Of a stretch of DNA of 64,000 nucleotides, positions 1 to 14,800 are shown one piece after another. Location of the stretch: the NCBI GenBank assembly GCA_008711295.1, contig VUYV01000145.1, positions 1,827,748-1,891,747 on the forward strand. The letters run 5' to 3'. Both the position numbers and the translations under genes were made by a program. The notes below the pieces were generated by a model. That model saw nothing but the letters and a program-made list of their open reading frames with translations. It had not been told where the DNA came from and did no database searches. This stretch comes from Anarhynchus alexandrinus (lineage: Eukaryota > Chordata > Aves > Charadriiformes > Charadriidae). Positions within the stretch are counted from its first letter, which is position 1. Each line of letters opens with the position of its first letter.

Positions 1-1782
1 TTTTTTTTTTTTTTTTTAAATATCCTGGTTAACTTAGAAGCAGCCAAATTCTTGCTGTGTAAAACTCCAGGAAAGTCAATAGTATTTCAGCAGGGATTCA
101 TGTGGCCCTTGGGTTTTGGACTGTATCATATTGCAAGCTCCTAAAATAAGACTGTTTGGAAAGCTACAGGCTTCCCATCTTTTTGTCTGGAAAAGTTATA
201 AAATGGAACAGGCAGGCTTTTCACTGAGCTGCTGAGAATGCAGTTCTGGCTATGCAATCAGGACTAAATAAGGAGCAAGATCTGCACTAAAAATAGAAAT
301 GGATGCTGATCCAACTGCAGCGTGAATTATAATCCTCGCACAGCAAAGGGCTGGTAAGTTCAACTGAGGACACTCAGTTACAGAGAATCAAATAAACTTT
401 ATCCTGCTCCTAAAAAAACATTATACCCTAGCTGCTCTAACCAGATTTTTACCAGTCAGCAGAACTATTAATCATTCTTGCAAATTATTTAATGTTATTT
501 CAGATTTTTTTTTTCAAGGAGAGGATTATATTTGCCACATAGTAAGAGGGAAATGTGGGTTGGGTTTATGTAACTGTTTGAAGAACATGGGGGAAATCGG
601 CACAGATTTACTGCACTTTCCTCACGGCTGGATAAATACATTTTTGTCACTCCTTTGAGCGTTAAGCTAACATGCCCGCTGACATTACGGGACTCCAAGT
701 GGGCACGCTGAGCTGATTTGGGTATCTGGCCAGTCCTGGTACCTTGTCACGAACTGTGCAGCTCACAGTGTATGCTTCGGGGGAAGTCACTCTCCTTGTT
801 TCAAGAACAAAGTACAGAACAGTGTAGGTCATTCCTGCTCCCTCCCCTCCCCTCTGCTGGTAAAATAATTCAGAAAATGTTTATCTTTTATTTGTGTATT
901 TCCTTTCAACTACCACATGCCTCATAAACTTAAGCCAAAACTTGCCCAGGGAGTTCAAATATATCCTTTGATACAGAATAGATTATTATTGCTTATTTAT
1001 TGTTAGGAACATTTAGCTATTAAATATTTGGATTACATGAGCCCAGCCAGCTACAGCTATGTTCTGCTTGCTTTCTTTGCCTGTTCCTTTATGTCTTCAG
1101 GCAGTGATACAGCAAGCATGAACAAATTTTCTGTTACTCCAGTCTTAAAAATGAGAGATTCTGTAACAGACTTTGGTAATTCATCGTATAATTTCAATTT
1201 CTTTAAATATGATTACATATGAAAATTAACAAAATTAGTAGACACCAAATCAATCTCCTCTACTACCCAAATGTTAAAAATATTTTTACTAATTTTTAGT
1301 TTTCAATGAGCTGCAGAATTTGTTGCTGAAAATGCACACTGTTCATGTACCTCTTGGCTGTTAATCACAGGAGTAGCTCAGTCAAATTGGAAGACAGTCA
1401 GTGGAGGAGAAACATTTGGGTCATTTGACACATGGGAGGGCTTAGACAGCAGTGGGAGTATGTGGAAGTAGACCAAAAGACAGATCATCGAACTTGCACA
1501 GGCCAGGAAGAAGGCAAAGAAAATATACAGTGTCAGTGAGTCACAAATCAATTGTTTGGTTGCATTTTCCTTCCTTACCTCCCTCCCCCCTTAATACGAA
1601 CTACAGTATTCCCTCCTTCTGACTTCTGTCCCAGCACCCATATCTCCTCTCTTCTGCATCCAATACTGAGTGCGCAGCTTAGCAGAAGCTGTGAGCAGCT
1701 GCCTCACAGAAAGGCAACCTGATCAACACCATCTTGTTGGTGGGAAGGCAGCAGCCTCCATCTCCAGCTGAGTTCAGAGGCC

Positions 1783-1809
1783 TTTTGTTTTGTTTTGTTT
1801 TGTTTTGTT
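1783..1809. repeat. (TTTTG)5 microsatellite
   Basis: Five tandem TTTTG units can be read directly. It is a short pentanucleotide microsatellite in intergenic DNA with no flanking repeat body recognised. Confidence 0.8.
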
Positions 1810-4800
1810 GTATCTTCATTACTTGTGCTTCCATTTGAAGATCTGTATTTTCTGGGGAAAAAAGCAGTGCGTGCAGTCCAGGAGGCACAGAGAAGGGATG
1901 GTGATCAATAATTGCTGTGAGTGCTGAACAGTGAAATACACGTATCATTATGTCATAGTTGCATTCAAAACTTATACTGATTAATTATTTCATTTACTGA
2001 CTTAAGCTAAATCTTTATAAGACTATATAAGGCTTTGCTTTAGTTGAACAATGGGCTATGCACACCCAGTTTTTGTTTTATCTATTACTCTTTGGCACAA
2101 ATAATTTGGTGTAACAAAAGCAACATAAGCCTGCATTGCAGATACAGTAATTTTAGTGAATTTATTAAAATAAGCTAAATACTTGTATCAACTTAATAAT
2201 TACACTTAAAATCACACAGAATCCAACAAAAAATTGTTAAAATTATATGTGGAAAGAGAAAAATAATTTTAATAGCATATTTTAGGTAATTGAAGGTTGC
2301 ACAAAGAGGAGATGGCATAACTTGAACTCACAGTTTCAGTCCAGGTAGAGGCTTACATGAATGTCATATTAGTTTTTAATGCGTCGGGTTCTAGATTAGA
2401 AAACAGTGGTGGTGAACTATGAAGTATAGCTGAAATGTTAAAAGGTAACTCCAAAACTGAATACAAACAGGTGTGCAATTCTACCTTAGCTGCCTTTTCA
2501 CTGTTAATTTTGAATGTAATGAAAACGTGGACTAATTCTGTGGGTCCTTACACATGTAGAATGAATTAATTCAAATTAAATTTTTTTTTCTTAAAGAGGG
2601 TTTGTTTGTTTTTTTGTCAGAGCCCTTTCAAAGTACAAGGGGAGGTCACAGCTGTTCTCTTCATTCACATGTAGTCTAATAAAACAAACAACATATGTAT
2701 GGGGCATAAGAGTTTAGCGCTCAGAACATGGGGATTTGTATATGACTTTGAAAACTGTAAATAACAAATTATACTTAACCTTTATCCTACCGCCCATCAA
2801 CCTGATTTGTTAGTAAAGATTTGTGTTGGAATTGAGGTTTTCATGTGTTACATTGTTCAGAAAAATAAAACTTCTCTCACCAAATGCAAGATAACAAGGT
2901 CCACATTTACATTCTGAGCCTTAATTCCAATTGTCATAAGTCTTCTAGATTTACATAATTACTACATTTGCATAATCACTTAAGACCTTGATCTGTACTC
3001 CAATGAAAGCGGACCTGAAACCTTGGTGAAAATCACACTTACCTACATTTTATACTGCAAGCATACGGGACTGACCTCAGATACGGACACATCACCTTTT
3101 CTTTAGAGCACGTTGGCATCTGGGTACCTCAGCGAGCTTGGTGGGTTAGTACACTAGCATGCTAATGCTCACAAGCAGTCTGCTGGTGGTCCTTGCTGCC
3201 ATAATGTACCTGGAGTTGATAGGGCTTGAGGAGAGGGTGTACCGATTATACCATGCTTAGTTCTGGTCCAAAGGACCTTTTGTTCCATTACAGTGTAGAC
3301 ATTGCTGTGGTGGTCTCCTTTACCCTGGGAGATGGAGCTTCCAAATACTGAGGATTAAAAAACAAACCCAAAATGCATCACTCGGTTTCTTACAAGTCAA
3401 GCAGGAAGATTAGCTGAGTATTTCACAAATACAAATCAATTCATCTCTCAATTTTTTTTTTCTTGTTTGGAGACAGTGAGCTACAGAAACCCATCAATTT
3501 GCACATTGTCACAAGGAAGTTTGCTTTTGAATTACACATTGAACTTCCCTTTGACTTCCTCAAACCACAGAACCCTTACCTCTCATTTTACTCTAAAAAT
3601 ACCATTGATTCAGGGGAATTATGCTTGCTAGACTGAAACACTAGAAAGCAGACAAATATTTTGGTGCAGAATAGGTGGTTGCTTTATGATAGTACAAAGA
3701 TGAATTTCCTGTAGGAAATGGGTGCCTCACGGGATATCGGTTAGATCTTGACGCCACACAAGTCATGACAGAAAGTTATTGTCATCTGATAGTATTTGGA
3801 TGGCCTCTTTATAGTTAAGTAGGACCCTTAAACCAGTTCCAGTGGACAAATATCTAAAACAGAAAAGCCCTCATGATTGTTAGCAATCTTCTTATATGGC
3901 TTCATGTCAATAGTGTGAGAGTGTGGCATTACTCTCTGTGCCAGGAAGAAATTAAATTATGGCACTTGCATAAAATCTTCTTTTTTGTGTTATGCTTAGT
4001 CTGCAGAATAGCTGGGTAAAAGATTTCAGCAGACCCTCCTCTTCAAAACACAGACAGGAAATAAAAAACATTTGACGGCGTCTTCTCAAAATAGAGTTGT
4101 TCTGAATGGACGTCTTCACAGGACAGGTCAGCAAGACAATGATTTCTGTGTTCCAGGGATAGCTGTTTCCTTTTATACTTACCTGTTAGTCCTAATGCCC
4201 AGATTACTTGGCAAAATCAAGTAAGACTCAGCAAAATGAGCCTTTTTAATCTCCACTTGCCAAAAAAGCCCTAGTTTCCAGATATCCTGAATAGAATATC
4301 TGCAGAACTTATGGACTTCCTGCATTTGGAGCCACAGAACAAAGGAGTGGTTTGATATCTGTACTTAAAGTTGTTCCCTCTCGTAGCCTGCATGCTGGAT
4401 GGCTGTTAAGATTAGGAAGTGCTGCTTTTCAATCGGTCTTGATCAATGGTAAGAAGACCTCTTTGAGGCAAATTTAATTGGGGAAGGAAATGAGATTTTC
4501 CTCTTAGAGCTATGAAATGTCTTGAGTACATTTGAGGAATTGCTACATGATGTTTTAAACTATCTTCTGGCTTTACAGCAATGGCCAATCCTAAAAGGCT
4601 GAAAGAAGTTGAACTTACAGCAGTCTATATTCAGTGGCTTCTCCCACCTCACTGAATTGTGGTTCTTGAAGAGTCCAACCAAGGTAAACATGCTAGTTCT
4701 CCCACCTCAGACTGGAACCTGTGTCTGGACCCATCAGTTCCCAGGAGTCCCTATTTTTTGACCAAAAAATTGTGCCCTTCATGACTTTTGTCAGCTAGGA

Positions 4801-7800
4801 TGACCTCCTGGAGACCATCACTTCAGTAACAAGAGTGAGGGAGAAGTACAGCTGATCCCTCTTCTCTGAATGGATACAGAGCACTTAGTGGAATCCTCCA
4901 ATTTCTGCCAATGATGGGTACAGACCTCCATCTGAACTAGAACGTTCATCTTTCTGTATTCTTCCCTCAAACCATGTGTTTCTGGAGGCAGAGTCATGTC
5001 TCCACACTTGGGATGTAACTGGTACCCTGTTAGCTACAAAAACTGAAGTATTTTAAGATATTTACTTGACTTTTCCTACCTAGTTACATTCCAGACTGCA
5101 AGTCTGTTTTTAGATTGTTACAGCAGTTCCAGGTAAACCATTAAATCATAAGATGTCAGAGCAGCATCTGTGCTGGCAATTTCACCTAGAAGACTATTTA
5201 TCTTAGACATCTACAGAGCATCAACCTGAAGCTCTGTCTTCCCAATTCAACAGATGCTACGTAGAGTATATTAACAACTCTTGATGGGATACAACATAAA
5301 GCTTTGTTCCAGCCACAACCTCCCAAGAATCTGAATCTGCCGTGGAAGAAACTAATGATTGCTATTGAGTACACTGTGGTGGAAAAATGGATATATATCG
5401 CATACAGATAACTGCCAGAAGAACAGAAAATCAATTACTTACCAGCAATTGATCAGTCCTAGGTGTGTGCATATCCCACACAACCCCCATTCTCTTTTTG
5501 TTATACTTCTGCACTCTTGGGATTCTCATATGCATAAGGTGCGCTGAGTGTGCTGTTGCCCAAATTAAAATCTCAAGGAGCCTCAAGGCTTACATGTGCT
5601 ATATAGGTATTTCAGACCCCACAGTCCCATAAACAAATGTGCAACTCTAGCAGATATGCCTGCATACCTCTCATCCAACTCCTGGTGCTGTATCATAAGC
5701 AACTTCTCTTTCCATCAAAGGCATGAAAAGCTTTCCTACAGTTCTTTGTGAAGTGAAAGTAGCGATATCTGATAGCATAAGGATGTTCAATCATACAAAG
5801 CATAAAATGGTTTTAAAACCCACACACAAAGCAACGGTAAGAGTACCTGAACAAAACACATTTGGAATTGTGTAAGTTGCTACTTTTAAGGTATTATTCT
5901 TAAACTTCAAAGTTTAAAACTTTCTAATTAAACATGTCATCAATAAATAGCTGGTTTTAAAGCTATATCTGCCCAGGAAGTGTGCAATTCTACTGTCATG
6001 TACAATATTTAAGAAGCCAAGCAAAATTACCAATAAACATCACCAGGCAAACAGTTATAAGACAACGGTAAGCATTCATCCCTAAAAGCAAAAATATGGA
6101 CCAATCTACAACGAAATAAAAATCGGCAAGAACACATGACATTTGCTCTCGAAGAGTTCTGTACATTTCCAAATTACAGCCAAGCAAAACACAGGTAGAC
6201 ATCTGTCTACAATCTGCATAGTTGCAGGATGTCTCTTCTGCCAATTAATCCCTTAAATAATGAGCATTTCTGTGCAATCATGTTGTTGTCATACCTTATA
6301 TACAGTGGCTTGAACTTTTCAAGGTCACCTAAATAACAACAGTAAACAACACTGGGGACTAGATAGTGCAAAGCCTGATAGGAAAATAAGGATTCGGGAG
6401 ACTATATAAAAAAGAAGAGACTGGGAAAATGAGAGCAGAGCAGAAGGGGAGCAAAAGAATAAGCTCTGAGGAAAGAGTCAATGCCAGTAAATATAATATC
6501 CTACTCTCAAGAAAAAAAAATAAATAAAGCACAGATGGAAACAGGAGGGTGTGTTCATCCAAACCCATTATAGGAAAGCAAGACAATTGTTCCTCTTTTG
6601 TTCTTCACTGTGTTTTAATACTATTCAGTACAGGGTCGTGCATTGTGACTTTTGAGGGAAAGGTATACCTAGAATGTATTTAGGCTCTTAAAAGCAAGCA
6701 TATGACATAGAAAGACTCATGAAACAGAGAGACAGGAAACAAATTATGGTGGTCATTTCTAGAGAGTTCACGGGCCTTCTGAGAGCCAGGAATCAAATTC
6801 AGACTCGATCCCCCAATTTATTTAAGTAAGCTGCAACTGTTACCCACAGGTTTGTTTTCTTGTGAGTCACACTTCGGTCTTACCTTTACCCTTTTGTTTC
6901 AGTGGAAGACCAGCATGTACGTATGAACATGGAATTATTTTATTTTCCGTAATGATCAAACCCAAATGTTATTTTACCTTTGCCAGCTTTGTGTAGGGTG
7001 ATGTGCCATCTTGCATATTTATTTTCCTGGAGTGATTCCCAGAAGTATGCTATGCTTTTTCTTGCTCATGTCTCACTAGCTTTATTTATGAGTTGTGTAC
7101 ACCAGGTTTTGAGTCCCTGGGGACAGGCCTACACAGGAAATCTGTGGATGATATTTAATACATACAAGTATGAGAGTAGTAAAAAAGCAGCTACCGAATG
7201 GTACTCCAAGTTGATCTAATTCAGAATTTCAGACTTGATCATGGATAGGTTAGCATTCATGGTTTAAACCACAAACACCTGTATCTGTTTTGTCATGTAG
7301 AAGGGAGAGACATGATAAAGATTAGTAAGTCGGAAAGAAATGGTGCTTAATGCTCACTGATGCTCTTCGGCTGCTAAATATTTAAATATGAAAGTCTCAC
7401 AATAGACCTTTGTAATAGGATTATGTGGTGCTAGGTGAGTGAAAAATGAAGTACTGTAGCATGATTTTCTATTTGGAATACCTAGCCTCAGTACGCCTCG
7501 TGTTTTCAGAAGTCTCCTTTAGTTCTTGGGGGATTCGAGGGGTTCAGTTTCTTAAAACCAGGCACACAGAGCTTGGGACACACAGATTTAACATAAAGAA
7601 CATACTGGATTTTTTTTCTTTTTACTTGCTTCCTAGAATTAAATGGTTTTTACCTGAATTGTTTTAAGTGTGAAGTGAGGGAGAAAAATCCTTTCCTGTC
7701 CAACATCCATAATAATCTGAAATACCAAAGTTGCAGGTAGAATCGAAGGGAATGCTTTGGGGGAGTATATTCCATTCAAAATACCAAAATGTGATTAAGG

Positions 7801-9034
7801 ACAATGAGCCAGCATTTCTAGGAGTCTTTCTTGTCAAGTGGAAACAGAATAATTTAAAGAGCAAATTTTCACTTGGTTTGCAGAATTAAAATTCAATTGT
7901 TTTCTGATGACTGAGTCTAACAGCAGTATTGTTATTGATTCTTACTGATTGCATAGAAAGTATGTTTTAAAGATACCTTTTTTTCTCACTATTAGATGCA
8001 TGAATTCCCTTTGGCTGTAAAATAGATCAAGATAAGACCCTCTTTCTCATGTGCCATCACAGCTATTGTGAGCTGATTGGTATCATATTATGCCTTTGAT
8101 TACACCTGTGCAATCCCATTAATTGGAAAATAACATTACCTGAGGAAACTTAATGGCTAGTAACGGTGCATAGGAAAGCTGATATACAAAGCTTGATGTA
8201 CACTGTAAACTGCAGTTGTATATACCGTTTGGCTACTTGAAAAAAACACAGTTTTTACCATCTCCTAGGACTTCTGTGAGATGCCATAACCACTGGACCA
8301 TTCCTCAAAACAGAACTGGCGGATAAGTATTCTGATGGTTCAAGCCAAGGACCAAGGTGTCCCCCCCACCTCTCTGATGCTCTGATTTGTTTGACAAGTC
8401 AGTTTGATATTCATATATGTGTTCTTCATCTGGCAAATGTTTCATCCCTGGGTGTCTTTATAACAGCTGCAGTAGGTGTGCTGAGTCTGTCATCCCATGT
8501 AGCATGTTACTACGTTGGTATTCTACTTCAGGGATGCTCCTAGGCAGCTCTAGCATCCGTGTAAACTGCAAGCACAGGACCTCGCTTGTGAGGTTGTCTT
8601 CATATCAGTGCATGTCTAGTGGTTTAATACATTGGTAGTCAGTGAGGTGGTATAACACTGCTCGGTACAACAGACTGGCCGTGTGGGGTGGTCGTGTGTA
8701 TGAGAAGCAGTTGGAGTGGAGAGCACAGCGAGGTGCCAGCCATAACCAAGATTGTTCTCCTAAGTGCTGTGCAAAAGCAGCCTTGTGGCCATACAGGCTT
8801 TCTAGGGATGATGCACAAGTGGTCGCACTTCTGTGCCAGGCTGGGCACTCCTGCCTTGTGCAGTACAGCTGCAGAGCGGGAGAGAAATGCAAGGGCTGTA
8901 AGTGTGGTAGGGGAATTAGCACTGCCAGTTGGTTCCACCGCGCATCATTGACAAATGTCAGACCTACTGGTGATGTGCAGGACAGAGCTGCTGAGGTGAC
9001 ATGCCATTTACCACCCTTTACCCTCTTGTTTCTC

Positions 9035-9657
9035 CTGACACCTGAACTGCCAAAGCAATTCCCTTTAAGGTGATTCACCCAGTGACCCTAAAGAGCTGAT
9101 TACTCTGGGATGATACGGAGTGAGGTAGCCTGAGGACATGCATTACTGGAGGCTGGTTTTGCAGCTTCTGCCATCTGGCTACAACTTTGTAAGGTCTGGA
9201 GTCTGGACGGGGGGAAACTCAGTGTTCAATAAGCAGCTAAAAGGAAGGGCATTATCCATGCCCCCGGCACCCCTTTGCTGAATTAGGGGTCCCAAGTAAA
9301 ACCAGTTACCTCACTTAGAGCCCAACATTTGTGTATCTGTCCACATGCTCACTGGCAGCAGTACCGTACCTAGCTGAAATCATTGCCCCCTCTACCCTGA
9401 CACCTGAAAGTGCCAGCAGAGCTCCTAGCCCTTTTCTGCGTAGTAGAGCCTTTACAGATATTTTAATCAGGTATTGGACCAGCCCAACGTAGGTGTCCTG
9501 CTGCAAACAGCTGTTGCCCATGGTAGCAGGAGCACGTGGGTATTGCTGCTCAGGGAGCAGAGGCTATTGGGGTCTTTCCCTCATCTCAGTCCCAGGACCT
9601 GAAGAAGACTTTCTTAAAGGCACCCTATCCATCACACGTGCTACTGCTGACACCTGA
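9035..9657 (+). repeat. Three dispersed copies of an 11-mer with a CACCTG E-box
   Basis: The 11-mer CTGACACCTGA occurs exactly at 9035-9045, 9397-9407 and 9647-9657. The first two copies share one more A. Each contains CACCTG, the E-box recognised by Snail/ZEB and E-proteins. The flanks are only vaguely similar, so this could be a decayed repeat family or a cluster of binding sites. No function can be assigned. Confidence 0.5.
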
Positions 9658-11835
9658 GTCAGGGATACAGCACTGGCCTTGGAGAAGCAGCACCATAATT
9701 TACGCCGACTGACAGGGCAGGAACAAGTACATCCCATGCTTCGTCCCTGAGCCAGGATGCCTTTTGCTGTAGCTTGTTACCTGGAGACAACTTCGGAAAG
9801 TGGGATAAAGATGAGAGACTGTGCTGCTCAGAAGGAGAAACAACGAGCCGCTAACTGGGGGTGAGGAGAGAGCATAGCAGATGCTGGTATCGTAACCTGG
9901 TCGTTGGTCCTACAGGTATTGTCCAGAACTGCAAGAGATGCTCTTGAACATGGCCTGCTCTTTGACCTCTCTCACTGTTGCCAATGAAATGAGGTTTACC
10001 CTGTGGTGATTCCGGTTGACTTAGATTTTTATTTTTTAAACAAATCAAACTAGCCTGTGTTACTTGTGAGTTTATGCTCAGTTGTTCTTTGGTTGCAATT
10101 TTTTTGGTTTGTTTTATTTTGTTTTCTTTAATAAGAAATCCCTCAGAAGCATGACTCGCCTCACTCGCAAGTGGTTACATTTAGCTGTAATCTGCCTGGT
10201 GAGTCGTAGGAGGAAAATTGCACTAGTTTGAACTGGATTTAGTAGCAAGGATATTTTAATTTGGGGCAGCAGAGAGAAAATTGTATAACACTGTTGTGCT
10301 GTCCTGAGTAGGAGAAGCAGCCAGTGAATTGCAGGATTTTTCCATCTTTGTAATCAGTTTGTTATGCAGAGAGCAATGCCGTGGGATTCAGCATTTTATC
10401 TGCTGGGTTTCCCCTGGCAGCATCTGAAGAAGTTCATTATAAGTGTTTATCACATGATCCACTTAATCAAACCACTGAAACTCGGAGAATAAGTCATTCT
10501 AACAAGACCCTTCAGAGCTGCCTTATAAGCTACTTACTGCTATACTCTTCCTTGGTGTGTGTACAATGAGTTTCCTTGTATCCCAGTCTATGATACAGGA
10601 AGTTCATTATCCCCAGCCCAAATTCAGATGTAAAGAAAGGAAACAGGGCTTACAAAGAAGCGACAGATAATTTGCAAAGGATTTTAGTTAGCCACTCAAA
10701 TCCCAGATAGAGTCAGACTGTAAGCTCTTCGTAAGAGCAGCCTTCTGGTTTTCAGTGTTAGGCACAGAGCGGCTATCTGCGTAGCTGGCTCTGGTGTTGT
10801 AAAACACAGGCAACGCAGGAGAAATTATTTGCTTCTTTTGGTTAGAGGTTAACTACTGGAAGCATGTGAGAAAAAAGAGAAATCGGAACTGAAACCGTGC
10901 TTTTAGCTGGGCGATAACACATACACTGCGTAATAGTAGCAGAGCCAGAGCCGATATCTGGGCTGATGCATCCTGCCTTGAAAGACTGCTAAATCCCAGC
11001 GTGTGCTAGGGTTTGAGATACTGAGACTTGTCTGACAAGCTAGGAGCTCGCAGACATGCTGTTTGCAACCTGTGTTTGTACACTGTACGTCTGGTAGGAT
11101 AAAGTGTGTTTCCCTGTGATGTACCTAGGAACTGTTCTTGTCATAGGGAGGAGGTGGTTCGAGGGCTGCTCTGCCTCCTTGAAGGCATTTATTTTACTGA
11201 GCTCTGTCACAAGCAACGTGACACCAGATTTTCTGGCACTCGCTGGATTTTCTCACTGATGCTATTTCACAGACAGTGTCTCGTAAAGGCTTGCCTTCTT
11301 GCTGTCTGCTGAAGGCCACTGTGGGTACCACCACAGATGTAGGCTCGGACCAACCTTAAAATAGAAATACCCTGGCTAATTTTCCCCAAGCACCACACTG
11401 TCTCCATACGATAGCGCTGCTTGTCTACACCTCTTCTTTCACCTCCCAAGCCTGTGTGAAAGCACTACAGGGTCACACCAGACCAAATGTTGACTTCGTG
11501 TAGGGACGCACAGGCTGAGCCTGATGTGGGTCTCCACATGAACCTTTTTTTTGTACTGGAAACTGCCATTGAGACAAGGAGCATCAGGCAGATCAAGACA
11601 AGCTACTCTGTAAGACACTAAAAACAGGGAAGTGTGCAGGACTGAGAAATATAGGCAACAGAAACAAAAACCCCCAATCTGGTTTGATGGGGATGATGCT
11701 TTTTCCCTAGCATAGTTCCAGTGAAGCAGGTCACAAAATTCATGCCATTGTGTGGGCACTGCCTTTGGGAAATGGTGAAACCTGTCTCTCCAATGCCGAA
11801 GTCCAGCCAGCCCAGAGCTTTAAAATGCAACCTGT

Positions 11836-11857
11836 TAATTACTCCTGGGAGTAATTA
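11836..11857. repeat. Perfect short palindrome
   Basis: Two exactly complementary 10-base arms (TAATTACTCC and GGAGTAATTA) are separated by TG. Each arm contains TAATTA, a homeodomain-type core, so the site has two mirrored cores. It is intergenic, with no gene near it in the window. Confidence 0.75.
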
Positions 11858-14800
11858 GCTCCAGCCTGGAGTGAGCAAGGAGTCTGGACTGCATCAATCA
11901 ACAGATGTGAGGGCTTGAGATGTGCAGTTTTCGTTTGTTGTGTTACACGAAAAGTTACTTGATGATGCTTTGTCTTTGTTTTCCATGTACTTTGTACCTG
12001 GCTGTCTTGTCTTGATGCAGCCATCAGTCTCTTGACTGCTGATATACCGATATACTAAATTGGCATCAGTATGGCTGTGTCCCCAGGACTGTGCTGCTTT
12101 AGTAGGCTGGTTTCCAACTAATAAGTTAAAGCAGGAAACAAAAGCCTGGAGGAAAATACTGTTTTGCTGTCTTTATCCTCTCCATTTTAAAAATAGTACA
12201 TGCTAAATTATTTTACCTCTTTTAAAATAAAGCATGTAGCAAAAAAAGATGAATCCATGCTAGCTGGTGAGTTTTGCTACTTCCGTCAATTTGATTACAG
12301 TATAGTTCCCTTCCTCTTTCTTATTTCTCTATCATAATCCCTGTCTGTTTTCTTGGTTTCTATTGTGCCTATTTAAAGAGCCCCCCTTCATCTCTCTTTT
12401 GGGACAGTCTTACTGTTGGCTTTCTGCTGTTTCAGCTTCTACATGGCCGGTGCTTCAAGAAAAAAGTGTCTCTCTCATAAGGCTGAGAGGAGAATGGGCC
12501 CATAAAAATAAATATTGTTTCTGTGCATGTAGTGCTTTAATCAGTCGGTTTCCAATAACTTTATCTAAGTGGTCAGTTTACTATTGTCTCAGCTTCTTAG
12601 GTAAGGAGGCTGGAGCAGAGTGAGCTGGTAACTTTCTGCTCTCTGCAGCAATACAGTAGTAAAGTGGAGAATAAAACTGCTGTTTTCCAAATGATTTTCC
12701 AGTGCCTGACCCACTGCCATGTACCCGGGGAAAGCCAGTACCGAGCGCCTGGAGTCATTGTTGGTAGTGTCACCTTCAGTCTGCTGTAAAGAGAAACGGT
12801 CAGTTGTCCGCTGCGTGCTGTTACTTTGCCATTCAGGAACCACAAGTGCCTGTATGGATGCTGAGGCTGGATCTCAGTGTCTCTGCACGACCTGCTTGGA
12901 GGGAAGACTTGGGAGGAAGACTGTGACGGGTGTCGCGTGCATCTGGCTGCGTGCGTTCGCACAGGCGAGTGAGATGCACACAACGCACACTGAGAACTGA
13001 AGCGATGCTACCAGATACTAACCTGACTGGGCGAAGTCAGTGCCAAGCCCGGCTCAATTCTCTCTCCCAGCCGAAGGATGAAAGACTCTTTAATGCACTC
13101 GCTGCTCCTGGGCTGTTCAACTCAATCCCCAGTAGTGTTATCTGTTTCGAAGTCTTTCTCACTAAATTGCTTCCTTTGAAGACTGCAGGCTTTTTAACAG
13201 CGGACTGCAGCACCTGCTGCTTGCTGAAAATCCCGAGCAAGAGAGCGTTGCAATGCTGAACGTGCCAGTCACAAAGCATCACATTTAGCAGATTTTCACT
13301 GGAGGTAACAGACGAAAAACAGAATAGACATGCTGTAAGGACTGTCAGCCCAAGTAAAGGAAGGTAGCTTTGAAGAAAGCCTCCAAGATAGTATTTCCAG
13401 ACTACACTCCTTTAGAAAAAAAAAGTGGAAAATCCAAAAAATGAAATGCAGCCAGGATGAGCTCACTGCAGGTGGTGCTGGTCATGATTTTTTAAAATAA
13501 CTTTTAATTATTAACTGGTTTAATCATTGGTTTTTGTCCAGTGTCTGCCATTACAGCACCCTTTTCTGCAACCCCAGAAAACCCACATTTTTTGTGGTTC
13601 TCTGGGGCTTTCCCACAGCATGCATTTCCCCTCCCTTAGAAGACTGGTGTGATACAACAGAGGGGACTTCATCTGCCCAACCTGCAAATTAAGTGCTGGG
13701 AAATCACCTACTCCCTGACAGTATTTGGGCCACCCCTTTCCCCCTTCCACAACAGCCAGTCCTGCAGGGATTTACACCCACTGGGTGCATCCACGTTTTG
13801 CCTGAAATTCCCTGGATCTGTCCAGTAGCCTCATGGGCTTGGGGGATGCAGAAGTTGCTGCGAAGCTCCCCAGACCCGAGGGTTAGGTGGGCAGGCAGAC
13901 ACTTGCCCTCTCCCCCTCTGGAAAAGGGCGAAATCCCCGATACCTTTCAGTGAAGAACAGATATTTAAAAAAAAAACAACCAAACCTGCCTTTGCTCTTG
14001 GTGGCATTTCTTCCAGTTCGCACGGATCTGCCCAACTGCGCGCAGTGCCCAGAGCCGCGATGGAGGTTGCGTGCTAGTTTTGTCATGCGTGTGTTTATAT
14101 TTGTCTGGTCCCATCTACACCAGCAAGCCCTTGAAATATAGCCTTGCTGGCAGATCTGGTCAGGCTGGGAAACTTAGTTTTAAATGTTTTTTTGTTTGTT
14201 TACAAGTGATCTTGGCCGCAGACAGGGACACACAGCTGGTGGTCTGAGCACGGCTCCGGGGTCAGGCTGAGGCAGGGCTCTGCGCCTGGGAAGGCAGGAG
14301 TGGGGCTGGGCTCTTCCAGCTTACTCCTGGCTTAATTTGGAGCCGGCATTGGAGAGGCTGTCACTCTGCTGGCATCCTGCGGGATGGCATCTCGGGACCT
14401 GGTTTGGCTTTGCCTGCGTGGGCGGCAGCACCCAGCGCCCATCTGTGGACGTGGCTCAGAGCAGACATGCGATGGGACACCTCTGCTCGCTCCAGACGCG
14501 CTTCTCCCACAGACCAGAGAATGCCTCTCATTGTTAGCAATAACTGTTTTAATACAAATACCGCACAAATATAGATACCGTTCTTCCTCCACTAATCATA
14601 ACAGCATTAGACAAGGTGGGAAAGGTGCATGTCTGAAGGCCTAGTGTCTCGGAGAGGGCTTTTGTGAGATGTCCATGTGCAAGTGCAGTTCACGCTGGCT
14701 GCGGGGACCTGCCTGAGCAGATACTGGCACAGCTCAAGCAGAAATGACACAGTGGAGATTTCTAACAATACTGATGTGCTGTGTCCCAGCCTTGAACTTC

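Noticed and set aside
8605..9078. 157-codon minus frame and overlapping 143-codon plus frame
   Set aside because: Both strands are open over the same interval, with no motif or family match. A decayed mobile element is possible but not shown.
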